Source: Penelope pileata
Taxonomy: Eukaryota > Chordata > Aves > Galliformes > Cracidae
Reading direction: 5' to 3'
DNA length: 64,000 nucleotides
Assembly: GCA_013396635.1 (NCBI GenBank)
Contig: WBMW01000008.1
Location: 96,285-160,284, forward strand
The notes under the pieces were generated by a model. That model did no database searches. It had not been told where the DNA came from and saw nothing but the letters and a program-made list of their open reading frames with translations. The translations under genes were made by a program, and so were the position numbers. This document shows, in pieces, positions 23,616 through 36,700 of this stretch; the stretch's first letter is position 1, and each line of letters opens with the position of its first letter.

Positions 23616-26600
23616 TTTCAAGTATTCTTTTTTTTTGGTTACAGTCTTACTCTTTCCAAGTCCATTGAAACCAGGGGTAAAGCTTTATGGAACACTTGTA
23701 GCACTTGTAATGACAAAGTCATTAAATTTGTATAATTAAAGACAATTCAGATTTGGCTTTTCACAGGCCCTGTGAGGGGTTTACTACCTAAATTCCTTAA
23801 TCTCTCTTGAAAATGTTAGGCCATGTTGAATTACCATTTTAATTCCAGTCTGTTGCAAATATGTTTACAAGTCACAGGCAAACACAAAACATTTTTCTAC
23901 CCAATCACTTCCCTCCTCCCCACATATACAGCATGACCACATGTCAACAAACTTAGGATTTGTCTGTGCAGAACTTTTCACACATGGGCTGGGATGTTTC
24001 TTAGCTATGAAGCACTCGTTTAGCTTTACCAACATGATGGAAAGAGAGCAAGAGAGACAGCTGAAGCTGTCATTCCTTCACTGTGATTCTTACCAAATAC
24101 TACATAAAGGGTAAACTTTTGTACCAGATGTACATACGTTTATGGAGCTGAGGCCAAAGAAGAGAATAAAAGGTTTTCAAAATTTTATTACAAACTCCGA
24201 CTTCTCTGCAATAGCAATATTCGCATGTTAACATTTTGGACAGATTAAAATCTCTCTGGTATATTTCAGAAGGGAAAGTTGTTCCTACTGAGTGTGTGTG
24301 GGTTTTCATTCCTTTCTATTTTTCCTTTAAATAATCAGGAGAAATAATAATAAAAAAAAAAATAGAAAAAAAAACCCAACAAGTTATTTGATTAATTGAG
24401 TAGTTTCCATAGCAGCTGTGAGCCAGGTGGCTGGAACCAGTTACTTAGGATGCTAAACTCTGGGTAATTACTTTATTTTTATCTTTTAATTCTGTGGGAG
24501 TGAAGTTTAGTGTGTTAATGGGAGAGGTTTTGCACAGAAGTGTCTTGACTAATGTGTTATTATCATTTAGTTTTATTGATGGAGCTCGGCCTTGTGCAAG
24601 AACAAAATGTGTGGAAAAAGCTGAGGCAGGGCAAGCCACAATTTTCATTCTGACTTAAAAGTCCCTAAAGGGCTTTTTTATGTTTTGTTTTTATCAGGAG
24701 TTTTTTATAAGTGAAAACCTGAGGGATTTGGTTCAAAGAGCACCTTGTGTTCATGCAGAGGGACTCACTCTAACATAGGAAAAAAGGCATTAATTTCAGA
24801 ATGAGAAGGCATGGAAAACATATTAACTGTGACATTCTTTTACCAGCTCCTATTGTTGAGGGAAGACTGAGTCTGATTATTTTACAATGTGTACATTTGC
24901 TGAGCAAAAAGTTTTTTACTACTTAACAATCATGTTTCTTAACTTGACTTCCCACCCTCTCTTTTTTCTTAATTCTTCCACTAACTTCTGGTTTTAGTTT
25001 TTAAAGCTACTTGTTCAATTGCTTAGTTTTCCAGGTTAAAGCAATGCAATGTTTTTGGCTTAAAACACAAAAATGGATTGATGTATCATTGCAGTATTTT
25101 CCATGTTCTATAAAATCTTTCTTTTCTGTGGATTAGAGCCAATTAGCAGATGGAGATTTGTGAGCTGGAGGGAGTCCAAGGGGGAGGAGGCACTTCCTTT
25201 CAACTAGAGGCCTCCTGACTATCAGCTAAATATTTCATTAGAAAAAAGATTCCTTCTCAAGGATATTTTTACTACCACTTTTCCCAAGCACATTCTAAAG
25301 CTACATAGAATAAACCAATGAAACTATTGTGCTTTCCAGAGCTGTGGCTGAGATGACTGAGAATGAAGGGGGACCAATTCAGACCACATACCATACTTCC
25401 TGACTTAAGGGTAGTAACTCCATTGCTTTAATAGAAGAGCCAAAGGTGTGCAGGTAAATTTAGTGAAAGCTTAGGGTGGCCATCTTGACTTTGCTTACTT
25501 GGATTAGAAAGGTAATTCTGCTAGGCCAGGAGCTGATCAGCCTGTGGTCTGCTTCCCCTGTGTACTTGTCATGCACGCTGTGGGTGCATTCACGTTAGCT
25601 TTCTAATTCAGATCAGGAGCATGCTTCTGGAGCGATTCTCTCAGTTACATTCATTTACTGAGCTTTGTTTCCTGACACAGAACACTCCCAATGTGCTTTG
25701 TGGGTCAGACTAAATCAGATGTTCTCCAGAAGAACACATGTTCTCCACCTCTTAAAGGTCATCAGTTTTGAGGGAAAATCCCCAGAAAATGTACAGTGTT
25801 CGTGCCAGCTCCTCAGCACCATCCTCTTTACTCTGGAGATATTCCTCTATTGGGTCTCACTACCTGCTAACAGATAAAGCCAACCAGGGATGGTTAATCT
25901 TATCTTGACTAACTACTGAGAAAAGTCTCTGGCTTATGCTGGGACTGTGCCCAGAAGCCAAGCTTTTGCTGGGACAGTGCTTGTTCTATGCCTAATCTGT
26001 GCTGTAGAGTATGACAAGAGTGGCAGAATATAGATGGCTGCATGCCATCCCAAGCCCCATCTCTACTTACACAAATAGTTCTACGACGCCAGATTTGCCA
26101 AAGCATTGATTCCTTTAGCTAAGCAGAAAAGGATTCTTTCCATGTTCCAGATCCTGATGGAGGTAGAACCTGCACCTTCACCACAGCCAAGTGCCTTGAT
26201 CACTTGACTGGATATAAAGCCAAGAAAGAAAAAATTTCTGTCATCTACTTAAAGCTATATCTCTGTGCACCAAAGTTAGAAAACAATAAAGTGAAAACAA
26301 TCCTGACTCTGGCTTTGATCTAGATGGGCGTTCTCGCGGAAAATCTTGGTTGGGAATTACAACACCAAGCAAGTATTGAATAAAATGCATAAATCATTCA
26401 AAATGTCTTTTAAACAGAGCTTTTAATTAAACCTAAATAGGGATTAGCACGTTAGACATGTACTAGACATTGTCAAAACTCTAATTCCATTGTTATGATG
26501 CTGCCGAAATATAGATTTTTGTAAATAGATATTTATAAGAATTACAAACATACTGCCAGCATTTGCCCTATCACAACGAATAACTATTCAACAAAATTTT

Positions 26601-28244
26601 CATTTGCACTTGTTACTTATTTTGGATCTTCCGATTTCAATTTGTGAAGACACTCGTGCACTGATTTAAAAGTTCTGAAGGAGTGATATTACCATCTCAG
26701 TCTGCACTCCTGAGTCTGCCTGCTTCCTCCTTGTCTCTATGAACACTCTTCCCACACTCACTGACTTCCTCATTCTTACAGCTGCTGCTCAGTGAAGAGC
26801 TTCATTTGCAGAGTACTTAATCGTAACCTCCATTCTGCCCTCACTGACAAATTCTGTTGCAGTCACTGTAGTTAGGAGGTTGATAGCTTTTCCTTTAAAA
26901 AAAAAAAAAAATACAGTGAAGTGAACAATGCCATATCCTGCACCAAAGAAAGGGAACAGTTTAATCTGGAATACATTCTTTCCTTCTTTGTTCACTGGCA
27001 GGTATGACAAAGCTCTTGTTATCTTACATAATGTTACCAGCTTGATTTTTGTCTCATTGCATTATGGTGATCAAACCTTAATTTTTTTCAAATATAACTA
27101 TGAAGGTAGCAAGTGCTATAGATCCCAGGGTGACGGAGAGGGCAATAAGAGGAAGGATTTCTTGGCTGTCTGAAAAAAAAAAAAGCTTTGGTGGCTATTA
27201 GGAGATGGAGGAACATTGTTCACCGTGAGGAGCCCATCTGTGCTCACAAACATAAACACGGAAAGGTGAGAGGTCTCCTTATTATGCAGGTAGAACAGAA
27301 CGCAGCTGAATCCTGTCCAGCTGAGCTGGACTGTTGCTTTGAACCCCCTGGAAACATTAAAGATCACAGCACTCCATTGTGTAACTGCTGCATTTCTTGG
27401 TTTGTTCAATTGGTTGTTTTCTCTCCTCAGAGTATTTTTGGACTGACTTTTCAGAGAATATTTGCTTTGTTTTGTTCACACTGTGTAGTGTGAAAGGTGT
27501 TAATATAATACTCTTTTTCTAAACTCTAGCTAAATCTGTAAAAATTAATTTAAGCTGTCTCTTGCAATAATTCTTTATTCTGATCAGTATTTATAAAGTA
27601 TTCCATGTACTGAGAGGTTGAAATTCTTTAAATACTTGTACATGTTTCCACCAAAAAGCAGAACAGTTATGAAATGTATGTAGAGAGGTGCATAAAAAGG
27701 GACTCTTGAAAACTTCGCCAGGTTTGGGCTGGAAACATGCCAAGTTGTTTGATTCTTTAAAATGAGGGTACAACAAAACACTACCCAAATCCAACAATTT
27801 ATTCGTCCTACTAGTAATTGGGCTAAGATTCTAAATCAAAATGTAATGCACTTTTCCTTCCTTATCCTCATCCCTATGTAGTGAACTTCTTACTCTAGTG
27901 TCAAAGATAGGGGAAAAAAAAAAAGGAAAAAAAAAAAGCACTATGCACTCTATTTCTTGCCTTCTGCTCTCAGGAAGACATTACTATCCTGCATTGCTTA
28001 TTTAGCAAGACTAAGAGTATGAATGTAGAAAGGCTGGAGGTGTATGGAAGTCAATGAAGCCAAAGTAATTTGCCATAGCTGAGGATCTGACTCTCAAGTC
28101 ACCCTTATGTCCCTCTTGAGATGTACATCTCTCTCTCCACACTCCTGCCATCTGCAGCCTTTTCCATGGAAATTTGTAGAATACCTTTGAGGAACGATTG
28201 CCCACTATGACCGCAGTTTATTATGTCCATGTCTTCACTAGTAC
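23616..28244. other. Non-coding DNA, possible conserved elements
   Basis: No exon or repeat can be called. The stretch 24380-24660 is AT-rich with homeodomain-type words (attaatt, taattac), overlapping E-box words ('cagctgtgagccaggtgg') and low repeat content, a look typical of vertebrate enhancers, but base-by-base conservation cannot be judged from one sequence. A-runs occur at 24349-24374, 26897-26911, 27171-27184 and 27912-27938. Confidence 0.35.
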
Positions 28245-28262
28245 AAATAAATAAATAAATTT
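28245..28262 (+). repeat. (AAAT)n microsatellite
   Basis: This is a short run of 'aaat' units, about four and a half copies. Confidence 0.85.
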
Positions 28263-28802
28263 AGATTTCTATATACACCCGAGAAAGGACAGATCCAGAG
28301 CAGCTGTTGGCATTGATAAATGGGCATGTGTTCCTGTGCCAATCCACATCTACAGTGTCTAGGAAAGTCTTTCATTAAAAATAGTCACATATGAGTGGAT
28401 ATGCATATACATACTTAAGCCTTCATAGGTCTATTTTTCTCAGTGGTAGGCCATTTCTCTTCTCACTAAATCTTTCCTTGTTCTCCTTTGGGAAAAGCAA
28501 TTCTGTCAAGCTACTCTATTTTGGGATTCAAGTTGAACTTGAATCACTAAATTTTTGTCATGTGCAATATGTTTCATGGTTTACTGCTGCAATTTTTGGA
28601 ACATGATCTAACTGAATAATAGAGGAGACAATGGTAAAAATAGGAGCAATCATATCAAGAAAGGGCTTTACATTTAATGACATTATTACTTAAGCAGCAG
28701 CTTCCTGTCCTAATATTGTAATGTGAAAAGCAGCAGCTGCCTCTTCTTTGGAGGCATCAGCAGACATTGCTATTTACTTTGAATTGAATTCAGATCACAG
28801 CA

Positions 28803-28982
28803 ATCAGGTTGCCCAGAGAGATCCAGATTACCCAGAGAGGTGGTGGATGCCCCATCCCTGGAGACACTCAAGGTCAGGCTGGATGGGGCTCTGAGCACCC
28901 TGATCTAGCTGTAGGTGTTCATTGCAGGGGAGTTAGACCAGATGGGCTTTAAAAGCTCCTTCCAACTCAAATGATTCTATGA
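28803..28982 (+). mobile_element. CR1 LINE 3' end
   Basis: The sequence encodes the diagnostic end of CR1 ORF2, read from 'agagaggtggtggatgcccc' through 'ctggagacactcaaggtcag' to 'ctggatggggctctgagcac', then the short 3' UTR 'agaccagatgggcttt', 'ccttccaactcaaatgattc' and the 8-base tail word 'attctatgat'. The orientation is plus and the copy is 5'-truncated, the usual state of CR1. A local duplication of 'cccagagag' words lies at its 5' edge. Confidence 0.9.
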
Positions 28983-31560
28983 TCAACCTGTACTTCTGTG
29001 CTAATAGAAGCATGTCTGGCAGATGATGATTACTTTTTAGATACAAATTAGCAATCCTGCTCAGTGAAAATGTACTCATGAAGAAGCAATGCTTGAACAG
29101 TAGGTAGAGTTTTTTTTAGCATCTCATTTCTTGTAGGTACTGACAGCTTTCAAACTGAGGTGTATATTGCAGAGAGCACGGTCTTGGTGATATGAGCATA
29201 TTGTCCTATATAAATAATAGCTTCTGTGAGTAGGTCTTGGAGCATTTTTTCCAGCACCAGATTCTTCTGCTCAAATGTTCATGTGGTGAGGAAAAAAGGA
29301 CTATCATTTTTCAAACAGTATTTGTTCTTGTCAGACTGTCAATATTTAAACAAATACAATCACCTGTTCTATCATCATTCTTGAGTGCAAATAACTTCCA
29401 AGGAAAGGTTTACCTCATATAAAAATAAAATAAAATAAAGGTGTATGAACCTGGAACCCCAGGGCCCTTCTTATCTGTCCCTGGAACTTGAAAAAAACCC
29501 ACACCTTTTTATTGAAGACAAGGAATTATCTTCACAGTGCCATTCTCTTTTTAGCAAGGCTCTCATTACTGTGCGATAATGCATCATTAGTGCATGAGGC
29601 CAAGATCCCATGTCTTTTTCCCTGCCCATCAGTAAATTTGCTGCCATTGCTCCCTGCTAAAGCTCATCATCTCCCTTCAGCCTTAGGAAACCCCATTAGA
29701 GAATAATGCTCCTTCAGGGATTGCTTTCTAAATTATTTTTGGAATTAAATACTCTGGCTTGTTTAACTAGTTTAAATAACCTTAACAACTCTGATTTGTT
29801 TTAGCCTGGGGTGTGGTTAGGGAGCAGCCCCACATGCAGCTCAGCCAGCAGGCAACTGCTGTGAGATATGCACAGGAACGGACAGAAGAACTCAATGGCT
29901 TCGCCAGCAATGTCATTCTGGAGTCTGTGTGAGACTGAACCCCAAGCAAAACAAAGAGAAAAACCAATTCATATCCAAAGCGGTAGACAAAGGAGAGGAT
30001 TTCAACCATGCCTGAAAGAAAGATGACTTATTGCAATGGATGGATAAAAAAATCTGATAGATTGACTGAAGAAATACTTCACAGCAGACTGTATGCCCTG
30101 ATTCGGAACTCATCAATAACAATCACATTTAACTTCTTCCACTGCTCACAAATTCAAAAAAAAAAAAAGAGAGAGAGAGAGAGAGAGAAAATGTTTTCTT
30201 CATTTTGACACAAATGCCATTTTCCTCTAGCTTGTAGATGTAAAGTGAAATAAAAATAAATTCAAGTTCCCATGTTAGCTTGTATGTTTTCAGGAGTGCT
30301 TTATTTCTTGCATAGCTTTATCCCTTTGTGGTATTAAAAACCAGGAAAATAAAGGACTAAACGTGAAAGTGCTGCTTTTCCTTTATTTACTTGTTCACAC
30401 TTCCACATTTCAGAAGAGTTAAGAAATACTTTTATTCTATTTTCTGTCCACTTTAGAAATATTTTTCCGACATTCTTCAGGTGAATAAGAAAAAATGTAT
30501 GAGAGAAGTGAGTTCCCTTTTCTCTATTCCAAACTCTCTCATTTCCCACACACATTTCATGTGAATATAATACAAACTAATAAATTTTAAAGGGGAATGT
30601 GAAAAGCACAAAAGACTTTTTATTTTCCTTCAGTTTCCAAACAACCCATAACAGCTTCCTTTCAAATGAAGTATTTTAATATTTTTTTTAAATAAAGACA
30701 AAAATGTTCAACTTGACATCAAGGGTTGATAGTCACACTGTGCTTGACACCCTGACTGGGAGACCTCTCTGCGGGCTTCCCCTCCATGCAGTGGGTGGGT
30801 GCAAATCCCTCAGAGCTCAGGGGCCCACTGTGCTGAACTCAGCCTCTCTTGAATGCATGGGGCGATAACAAAAACCAGCCTTCCTACACCTGCACGAGTG
30901 CCTAATGTTAAACAGGAGAATACCCTCCTTATCTGAAAACAAAATAACTTTTCAAGCGCTAAGAAAACACCACAAGGAGTATTTTCTTACCATACATTCT
31001 GATGACAATGTTTCTGCTTCCTCAAAAATGTCCCAACCCTATGCCATTATTCATACGCAGACTGCCACTGTGATCTTTCCTAATGTTTTCAGAATTCGTT
31101 ACAAATATATGAATATCATAAGGATAGCATGACTGTTACTTGACCCTGTAACTCAACATTTTCTCTTTCCTTTCTCTGTAGACTCAACATGAAAAATGTC
31201 TTCTCAGAAGGGTGCTCCTAAGAATTAGCAGACACTCGTAAACCTCCTCTCCTTCCCCTTCTTTCAAATACGAACAAGAGGTCATTTTCATCATGACTGA
31301 CTAAGGTGATCTGTCTGTATCTAAATCATTCTACTGCATTCAGAGAAGGAAGATCTGGTGATTTCTGTGAGAGGAATTTTGCACCCATAGGTACAGTAAA
31401 GAGGGCAAAAAAAAAGTAGCAGACTGCAAAAGCAGAGGCAAGCAGTGTAAAGCCAAAGCTTTTATGACCAACTGTAAAGATGTGGTGAAATGCAATCCAT
31501 CTGGAAAGTATTATGACCCATAAACCAGCAAAAGCCGGACAGACATCAGGAACTGACCAT
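28983..31560. other. Non-coding DNA, no supported gene
   Basis: The segment contains an (AAAAT)-like run at 29420-29440 and a GC-richer patch at 30730-30900 with no reading frame of interest. A pyrimidine tract ending 'tttctctttcctttctctgtag' at 31161-31182 resembles a splice acceptor, but only a few open codons follow. Confidence 0.45.
30156..30188 (+). repeat. A13 run followed by (GA)n
   Basis: Thirteen A bases run directly into about ten GA dinucleotides, a simple repeat that often forms at a retroposon tail or by slippage. Confidence 0.95.
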
Positions 31561-31561
31561 G

Positions 31562-31595
31562 GTTTTTTTTTGTTTTGTTTTTTTTTTTTTTTAGA
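31562..31595. repeat. T-rich tract
   Basis: A T tract is interrupted by single G bases ('tttttttttgttttgttttt' and on). On the minus strand it is an A-rich tail, but no retroposed body can be recognised beside it. Confidence 0.85.
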
Positions 31596-32183
31596 AATAC
31601 TGCATCGATCCTCAATAAGAGAAGAGGCAAATATTCAAGCTATACTTCTGATACATATTTGTATCTCTACATAAGTTTAGCAGTGCTCAGCTGAAAGCTT
31701 GTGCAGTACAGCAAGACTTCACAACATGAGTGGCTACTCTTAGAATTTAGAATGTAAGTTTTGAAGTGTTTTCTAAAATCTTATTTCCACCCTGAACAGT
31801 CAGTGTTCTGACTTGGAGCCCTGAGAGTTTTGTTATGTGAAAGATGTTGCCCTGAAATAGCTTGATGGAAAACAAAAAGAAGATCTCTCTTTCAGTAGCA
31901 CTTCTAAAGAGTGTATCACTAAGATATTTATAGATGTTTCCTCTCTAGGCATCACGTGGAAGACCACTGTGATGATTTTCTTTAACAGGTACTTTGCAAC
32001 AATAGGCATGCTGGGGAGAACAACTGACCTCTTGCTTAGTAGGAGAACTCCTCCTGGTATATCTAATGTTATTTTTGTCCTCCAGGCTGGTCAGAATTCT
32101 ATGTTCAAAGCAATGTACCTGTGTCTGCGTACAATAAAAATTGTCAACACTAAATCCCAAGAAACATAACCAAGACATAATAC
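31596..32183. other. Non-coding DNA
   Basis: Nothing is recognised apart from the minus-strand frame that continues through 31945-32379 and contains the exon candidate listed next. Confidence 0.45.
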
Positions 32184-32285
32184 CTTGGATGTTGCATGCA
32201 CTATGTCCGTTCAATTTCCTGGTGGTTTTCAGTTTCAGGGCAATTTCCTGGTAGCTTTGAGCTTTAGCACTTTCAGGCACAGTTT
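32184..32285 (-). other. Candidate internal exon, 102 nt (unproven)
   Basis: On the minus strand a long T tract followed by 'cctaacag' makes a textbook acceptor at 32286-32308, and 'atccaag|gtatta' makes a good donor at 32184/32183. The 102 nt between them stay open inside a larger 144-codon frame (31945-32379) and begin and end in the same phase (phase 1), so the segment would be a symmetric 34-codon exon. A 12-base direct repeat, 'accaggaaattg', occurs twice in it. I recognise no domain and no partner exon. The T tract may simply be a low-complexity run that mimics an acceptor. Confidence 0.18.
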
Positions 32286-32308
32286 CTGTTAGGAAAAAAA
32301 AAAAAAAA

Positions 32309-33737
32309 TCATGGAAAGCAAAGAAAATATGGTATTTTTTCACAGGTGAATGTTCAGTTATAACACAACAGTCTATCATGAAACAACACTGTGTGATTGC
32401 ATCACAGTATCACAGTCAAGTTTCAGTACGATTTAAGTGTTCCTGAGCTACTCAGTACCACGCTGTAAGAAATATAATGTATTATTTCCAGGCAAAACAC
32501 TTTATTAACTTGCAGTTAAGGCTGAAAACAACTAATGCTTATTCAGTCAAGGGTCTCTTTAGAAAACACTGAACCACAGCCATAAGAATTCTAAATTTAG
32601 GTTCCATTTTACATAAGAAAAATGCTAGAAAAACTCAAAATACTCAAAGACAAAAGTTCAGCTTTTGCAGTTTATTTATTGTGGTTAATCCTGTTCTACT
32701 TCAAACAAATGGAAAAAGCCACTTCTATGCAGGAACAAATCCTTTGAAAGCAGGCAGAAACCATGCAGCATTGGTTATCTCGCTGACTCATCTTACCATT
32801 GATCTTGAAGTGTGGAATATTTTTCTTTTAGAATGCTTATAGTTCTACAGACTCCATAGACTCCTGTAGACTCTCCTCAAACCTAGACGTGGCTCCTGAA
32901 CACAATAGTAGGTTGTGTCTTCAAGTATATAAGTATGTTTCATGAATTTTGTTGTGAAATTTTACGTTAGTTGTAATGAGGAGTTCCCATCTCCAGGGGA
33001 TGGAGGCAAAGGGGAGAGCTAACAAATTGCCATTGATTCACACAATAAATTATTAACGTGCAGTTCCCAGGCCAAGTCACTTTGCAGTGACAAAAAAGCA
33101 CCTCACCCCATATGTTTGGATTTAAAATTATTTCTATTCTAGATATTTTCCCAAGGTATCCTTAAAAAGAAACAATATATTTGGTCTATGAAATGCTGGC
33201 TATTTTGGTTACATTCTGATCAAGGCTTTGGTTAGTGAGAAAAAATCTTATAATAAGAGGAAATCTGTCTTCATCCAAAAGCTGTAGCAAAACTGGATTC
33301 TTTCAGCAATGCAATTTTTCACTGTCCCATGTATCACACTTTCTGGTATAAGGGATTTTGCAGCCAAATAAGGTAGTTCAATTACTTCAGTGAAAATGCA
33401 TTATTTATTGACCAAAAGGTCAAAGGGGACCATGTGATGCAGGGAATTTTCAGGACGAATGATGATCATTTGACAAGAAAGAAGAAATGTACATTGATAC
33501 GTGAGGTTATTATGCTCCTCCTGATCACAATACAACCTTTCTCTTGCTGGAACTATATATCACCCTAAGGGAGACGGAAGCAGGACACAGCCCACAAAGA
33601 GGCAGGAGCCTTACGGTGGTGATTAGAAGATCTAAAATGAATGCATAAGTAAGAAAAAAAAATGGTTCACTTTTGCACAAAAATACACATGCATATTAGA
33701 GCATACAACAAAATTTTGTTATAGAGACTAGATTGCA
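32309..33737. other. Non-coding DNA
   Basis: This is unique AT-rich sequence. A short 'atcacagtatcacagtcaag' word at 32401-32420 recalls CR1 tails but is not accompanied by CR1 body sequence. Confidence 0.45.
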
Positions 33738-33778
33738 TGCATTCCTTCCTACCCAGGCCATTCTATGATTCTGTGATA
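33738..33778 (+). mobile_element. CR1 tail fragment
   Basis: 'ccttcctacccaggccattc' followed by 'tatgattctgtgatat' matches the last bases of a plus-strand CR1 (…TTCCAACCCAGGCCATTCTATGATTCTGTGAT). Only about 40 bases can be recognised. The upstream sequence is not CR1, so the insertion is extremely 5'-truncated. Confidence 0.65.
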
Positions 33779-36700
33779 TTCAAAGTATAATTTAGCAGTG
33801 TAAAGATCCAATGCTTTTGTGTAAAAACCAAAACCATCACTCATACACAAACTGAAAAATAGCCTCTCTGCTTAATATTCTGCCACACTTGTTAGTGGTT
33901 AAACACTGATGGTGACCAGAATCCTTCAGTTCAGAGGGGTTGTTGATGATCACACGTCCTTCTACTAAACTGAAGCAATAATCATTTTCAGGGTTGATTT
34001 CATGTCTGTTTCAAAGCTGTCCTAGGAGAAAAAGGAAAGGAGGAAACCGCTTAAGCATTTTATGGCCAAGGAATGCATCAAGCTAATAGCACTAGCTGCG
34101 ACTGAGGACAGCAGCTATTCAAAGATAGCCTGTTCAGCAACCTGTTGCTTTGGCAAAGTTCAGAATGGAGACATTCCACAATGCATCCCATACAAAAACC
34201 AAGGTTTTCTGAAAAACACAAGTCAAAATAGATCTACAGCCTCTTAAAAAAAAAAAAAATCATTTTGACTATGCTGAATCAAATTAGTAAACCTTTTATT
34301 TGCAAAACTGTTGTCCACAGAGGCATGGAACTTGAAATCTCTATAGCAGATGCATTTTTTATATCAACAATATAATTTTTACTATGCTTATGATAATCAA
34401 AGTTTCAATTCATATTTTATCACTAAAGCCTTAGGCCCAGATGATCTTACAGAGTTAGCAGTGCTGAGTCTGCACTATTTGAGAAACAGCAACATTTCTT
34501 TTCCATTCTTTCAACATTTGTTATTCTGAGCCCAAGAAATGGGAAAACCTGATGTAAATACAAAAAGCAGAAGATGTGAAGAGAGGTAAGGCAGATTTTA
34601 TACACGTCAGCTGTTAGGGAATAAAGGATGTTGGCAATGCAAAAAGGCCAAACTATATTTTTGGGCCAGAATACATGAAATTCAGAGAAGGCTTAGACTG
34701 GAGAGATGGGAATTAACTAGAAGCTGTTTAAGGTGATGTCTGGTAGCTACCAGGTAAATGGAAATTAAGATCAGATAAGGAGTTAGCAGAAAGAATACAA
34801 TTTGGTTGGTATTTGGGAGTGAGATGGGAAGACTGAATGAAAGGGAGAGGGATCAGAGTAGCCAGGCTGTAGGAATCACATTAGAAAGTATCACACTTGA
34901 GCCAATGCATCGAGTAATTCCTAAATGAGCACTTCTTTTTCTGAGATTCAGAAGTAATCTAAGAGTCTGATCATTTTTCTCAAGTGGTGTTTTTTTGTTT
35001 GTTTATTTATTTTTCCTGGATGTTCTCTGGCAAAAAAAAGTCTCACTCTTCTCATGCATATCCAAAGACTAAAATAACAAACCCTCAAAGAGTCTTCTGC
35101 CTTCAAGAGAAACTATTTTTGAGGTAGGTTAGTAGAATATAGCACCCAGAAATAACCTCTGAAGAGGGTGCAATATCTCAATTAAAGAATAATATTCCAT
35201 GTAAGAAGACATGTGAAATTCACTTTTTTGTCTAATTTCTAAGACTATTAAATTGTTAAAAGAATATTTCTGATATTAAAAAGGAAAGGTGCATTTTAAC
35301 GGATATCACAAATACCTATGAAAAATGTCACCTGGTTTCAATACTATGATGCACAGACATTTCCTTCATCACCAGTTTGTAGTCAATCTGCAATTTCAAT
35401 GTTGCCTCATGAAACTGCCAAGAACTTCCAAGCTTTGCCGAAGCTCAGCAACAACTGGAAGAACTTGGCAACATTCAGACTCCAGAAGCAACTTTAATGA
35501 ACCAAAATGATTATCAGTTCACCCTACCTTGTTAATTCTCATGGTGAATGAGGTACAGATAGAAAAAACTCATCTGGAGCAGTTCTGACTTAATCCAGAA
35601 CTGCCAGCTGTAAAAACTTCCATTTGCCCCTTTTATCATGATTGAACTTCAGATCAGAGAGTACTCCTGCCTCATTCACTGTAAAAACGGAAACATTATT
35701 GGCAGTATCTTTAGCTGTAAGGGAAATTAAGGACATGCCTGTAGGATTCATTGCTTAATTTTTAAAAAGCAGAGTAAAAAAAGAACTTTTCAGCTTGAAT
35801 AATTTATCAATGATTTAAGATTTTGGCTGAAATCTGAATGAAAGTTGAGTTTTTAAAAAATGAAATAAAAACACAAAATGAATTGCTCCAGAACTGATGG
35901 AGATTTAGATAAAGAAAATGTCAACATAGAATGTTTTAGCATTTCCAAATGGGAATTGAAACAAAATTCAGTTTGCCTTATTCAAGTGACTTCACTTTCA
36001 TTTTTCAGTTAAATTCAATGCAAAATTATGTTTTTGTAATGCTAACCCCAAACTTTGGAACTCAGTGGCTGCCTGTATATCTAGGCCAGAACCCATCTGA
36101 ATGATAGTATTCCCCTTATATAAGCAAACACATTAGTGGAAAAGCAACACTGAATTGTGTTACATTTTGGAAATCCTTTTTTTGTTCAGCTGCTTTTTCT
36201 ATCAGAAAAATATTATTGATGAAATATTTCCAACCTGTTTATACTTGTCCTGAGTAAAACAGGAAATGCAGTCTGCATTTTTTATTCAATTCCTCTGTGA
36301 AAATGTAAAAAATTGTTGGACCAAAGAAAGGAGATGGCATAGATCCTCTAAATAGACTATCTATCTCCACAGTATTAATGAGGTTTTCTGGGAAGGCTGA
36401 ACAACAGGTTCCATTCTTGCCGTGGGAATTTGTGACTTTCCCCATAGATACATGTTAAATTTAAGGAGTTTATGGCTCTTTAATTGTGTGTAGAACAGTG
36501 TGTAGAACTAATTCTCAAACACTTCAATCAGTGAAAAAAGTTGCCAAAATGCAATAGAAATTACACAAGAAATATCAACAAGGAAGATAGTAACAATAGC
36601 TTTTAAACCACATTATGAAGAATTCATGCAATTCCATCTTAAAGAATTTCTCTCCACTCTTTTGCAATCCTGTGTTATATATTTTAGCTGTGTCTGTGCT

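Noticed and set aside
27116..27185. Minus-strand T tract plus CAG followed by a short open stretch
   Set aside because: It looks like an acceptor, but the tract is a plain A run on the plus strand, only 17 codons follow before a stop, and nothing links it to other exons.
31161..31230. Splice-acceptor-like pyrimidine tract 'tttctctttcctttctctgtag'
   Set aside because: The following frame closes after a few codons and no donor or polyadenylation signal gives a plausible exon.
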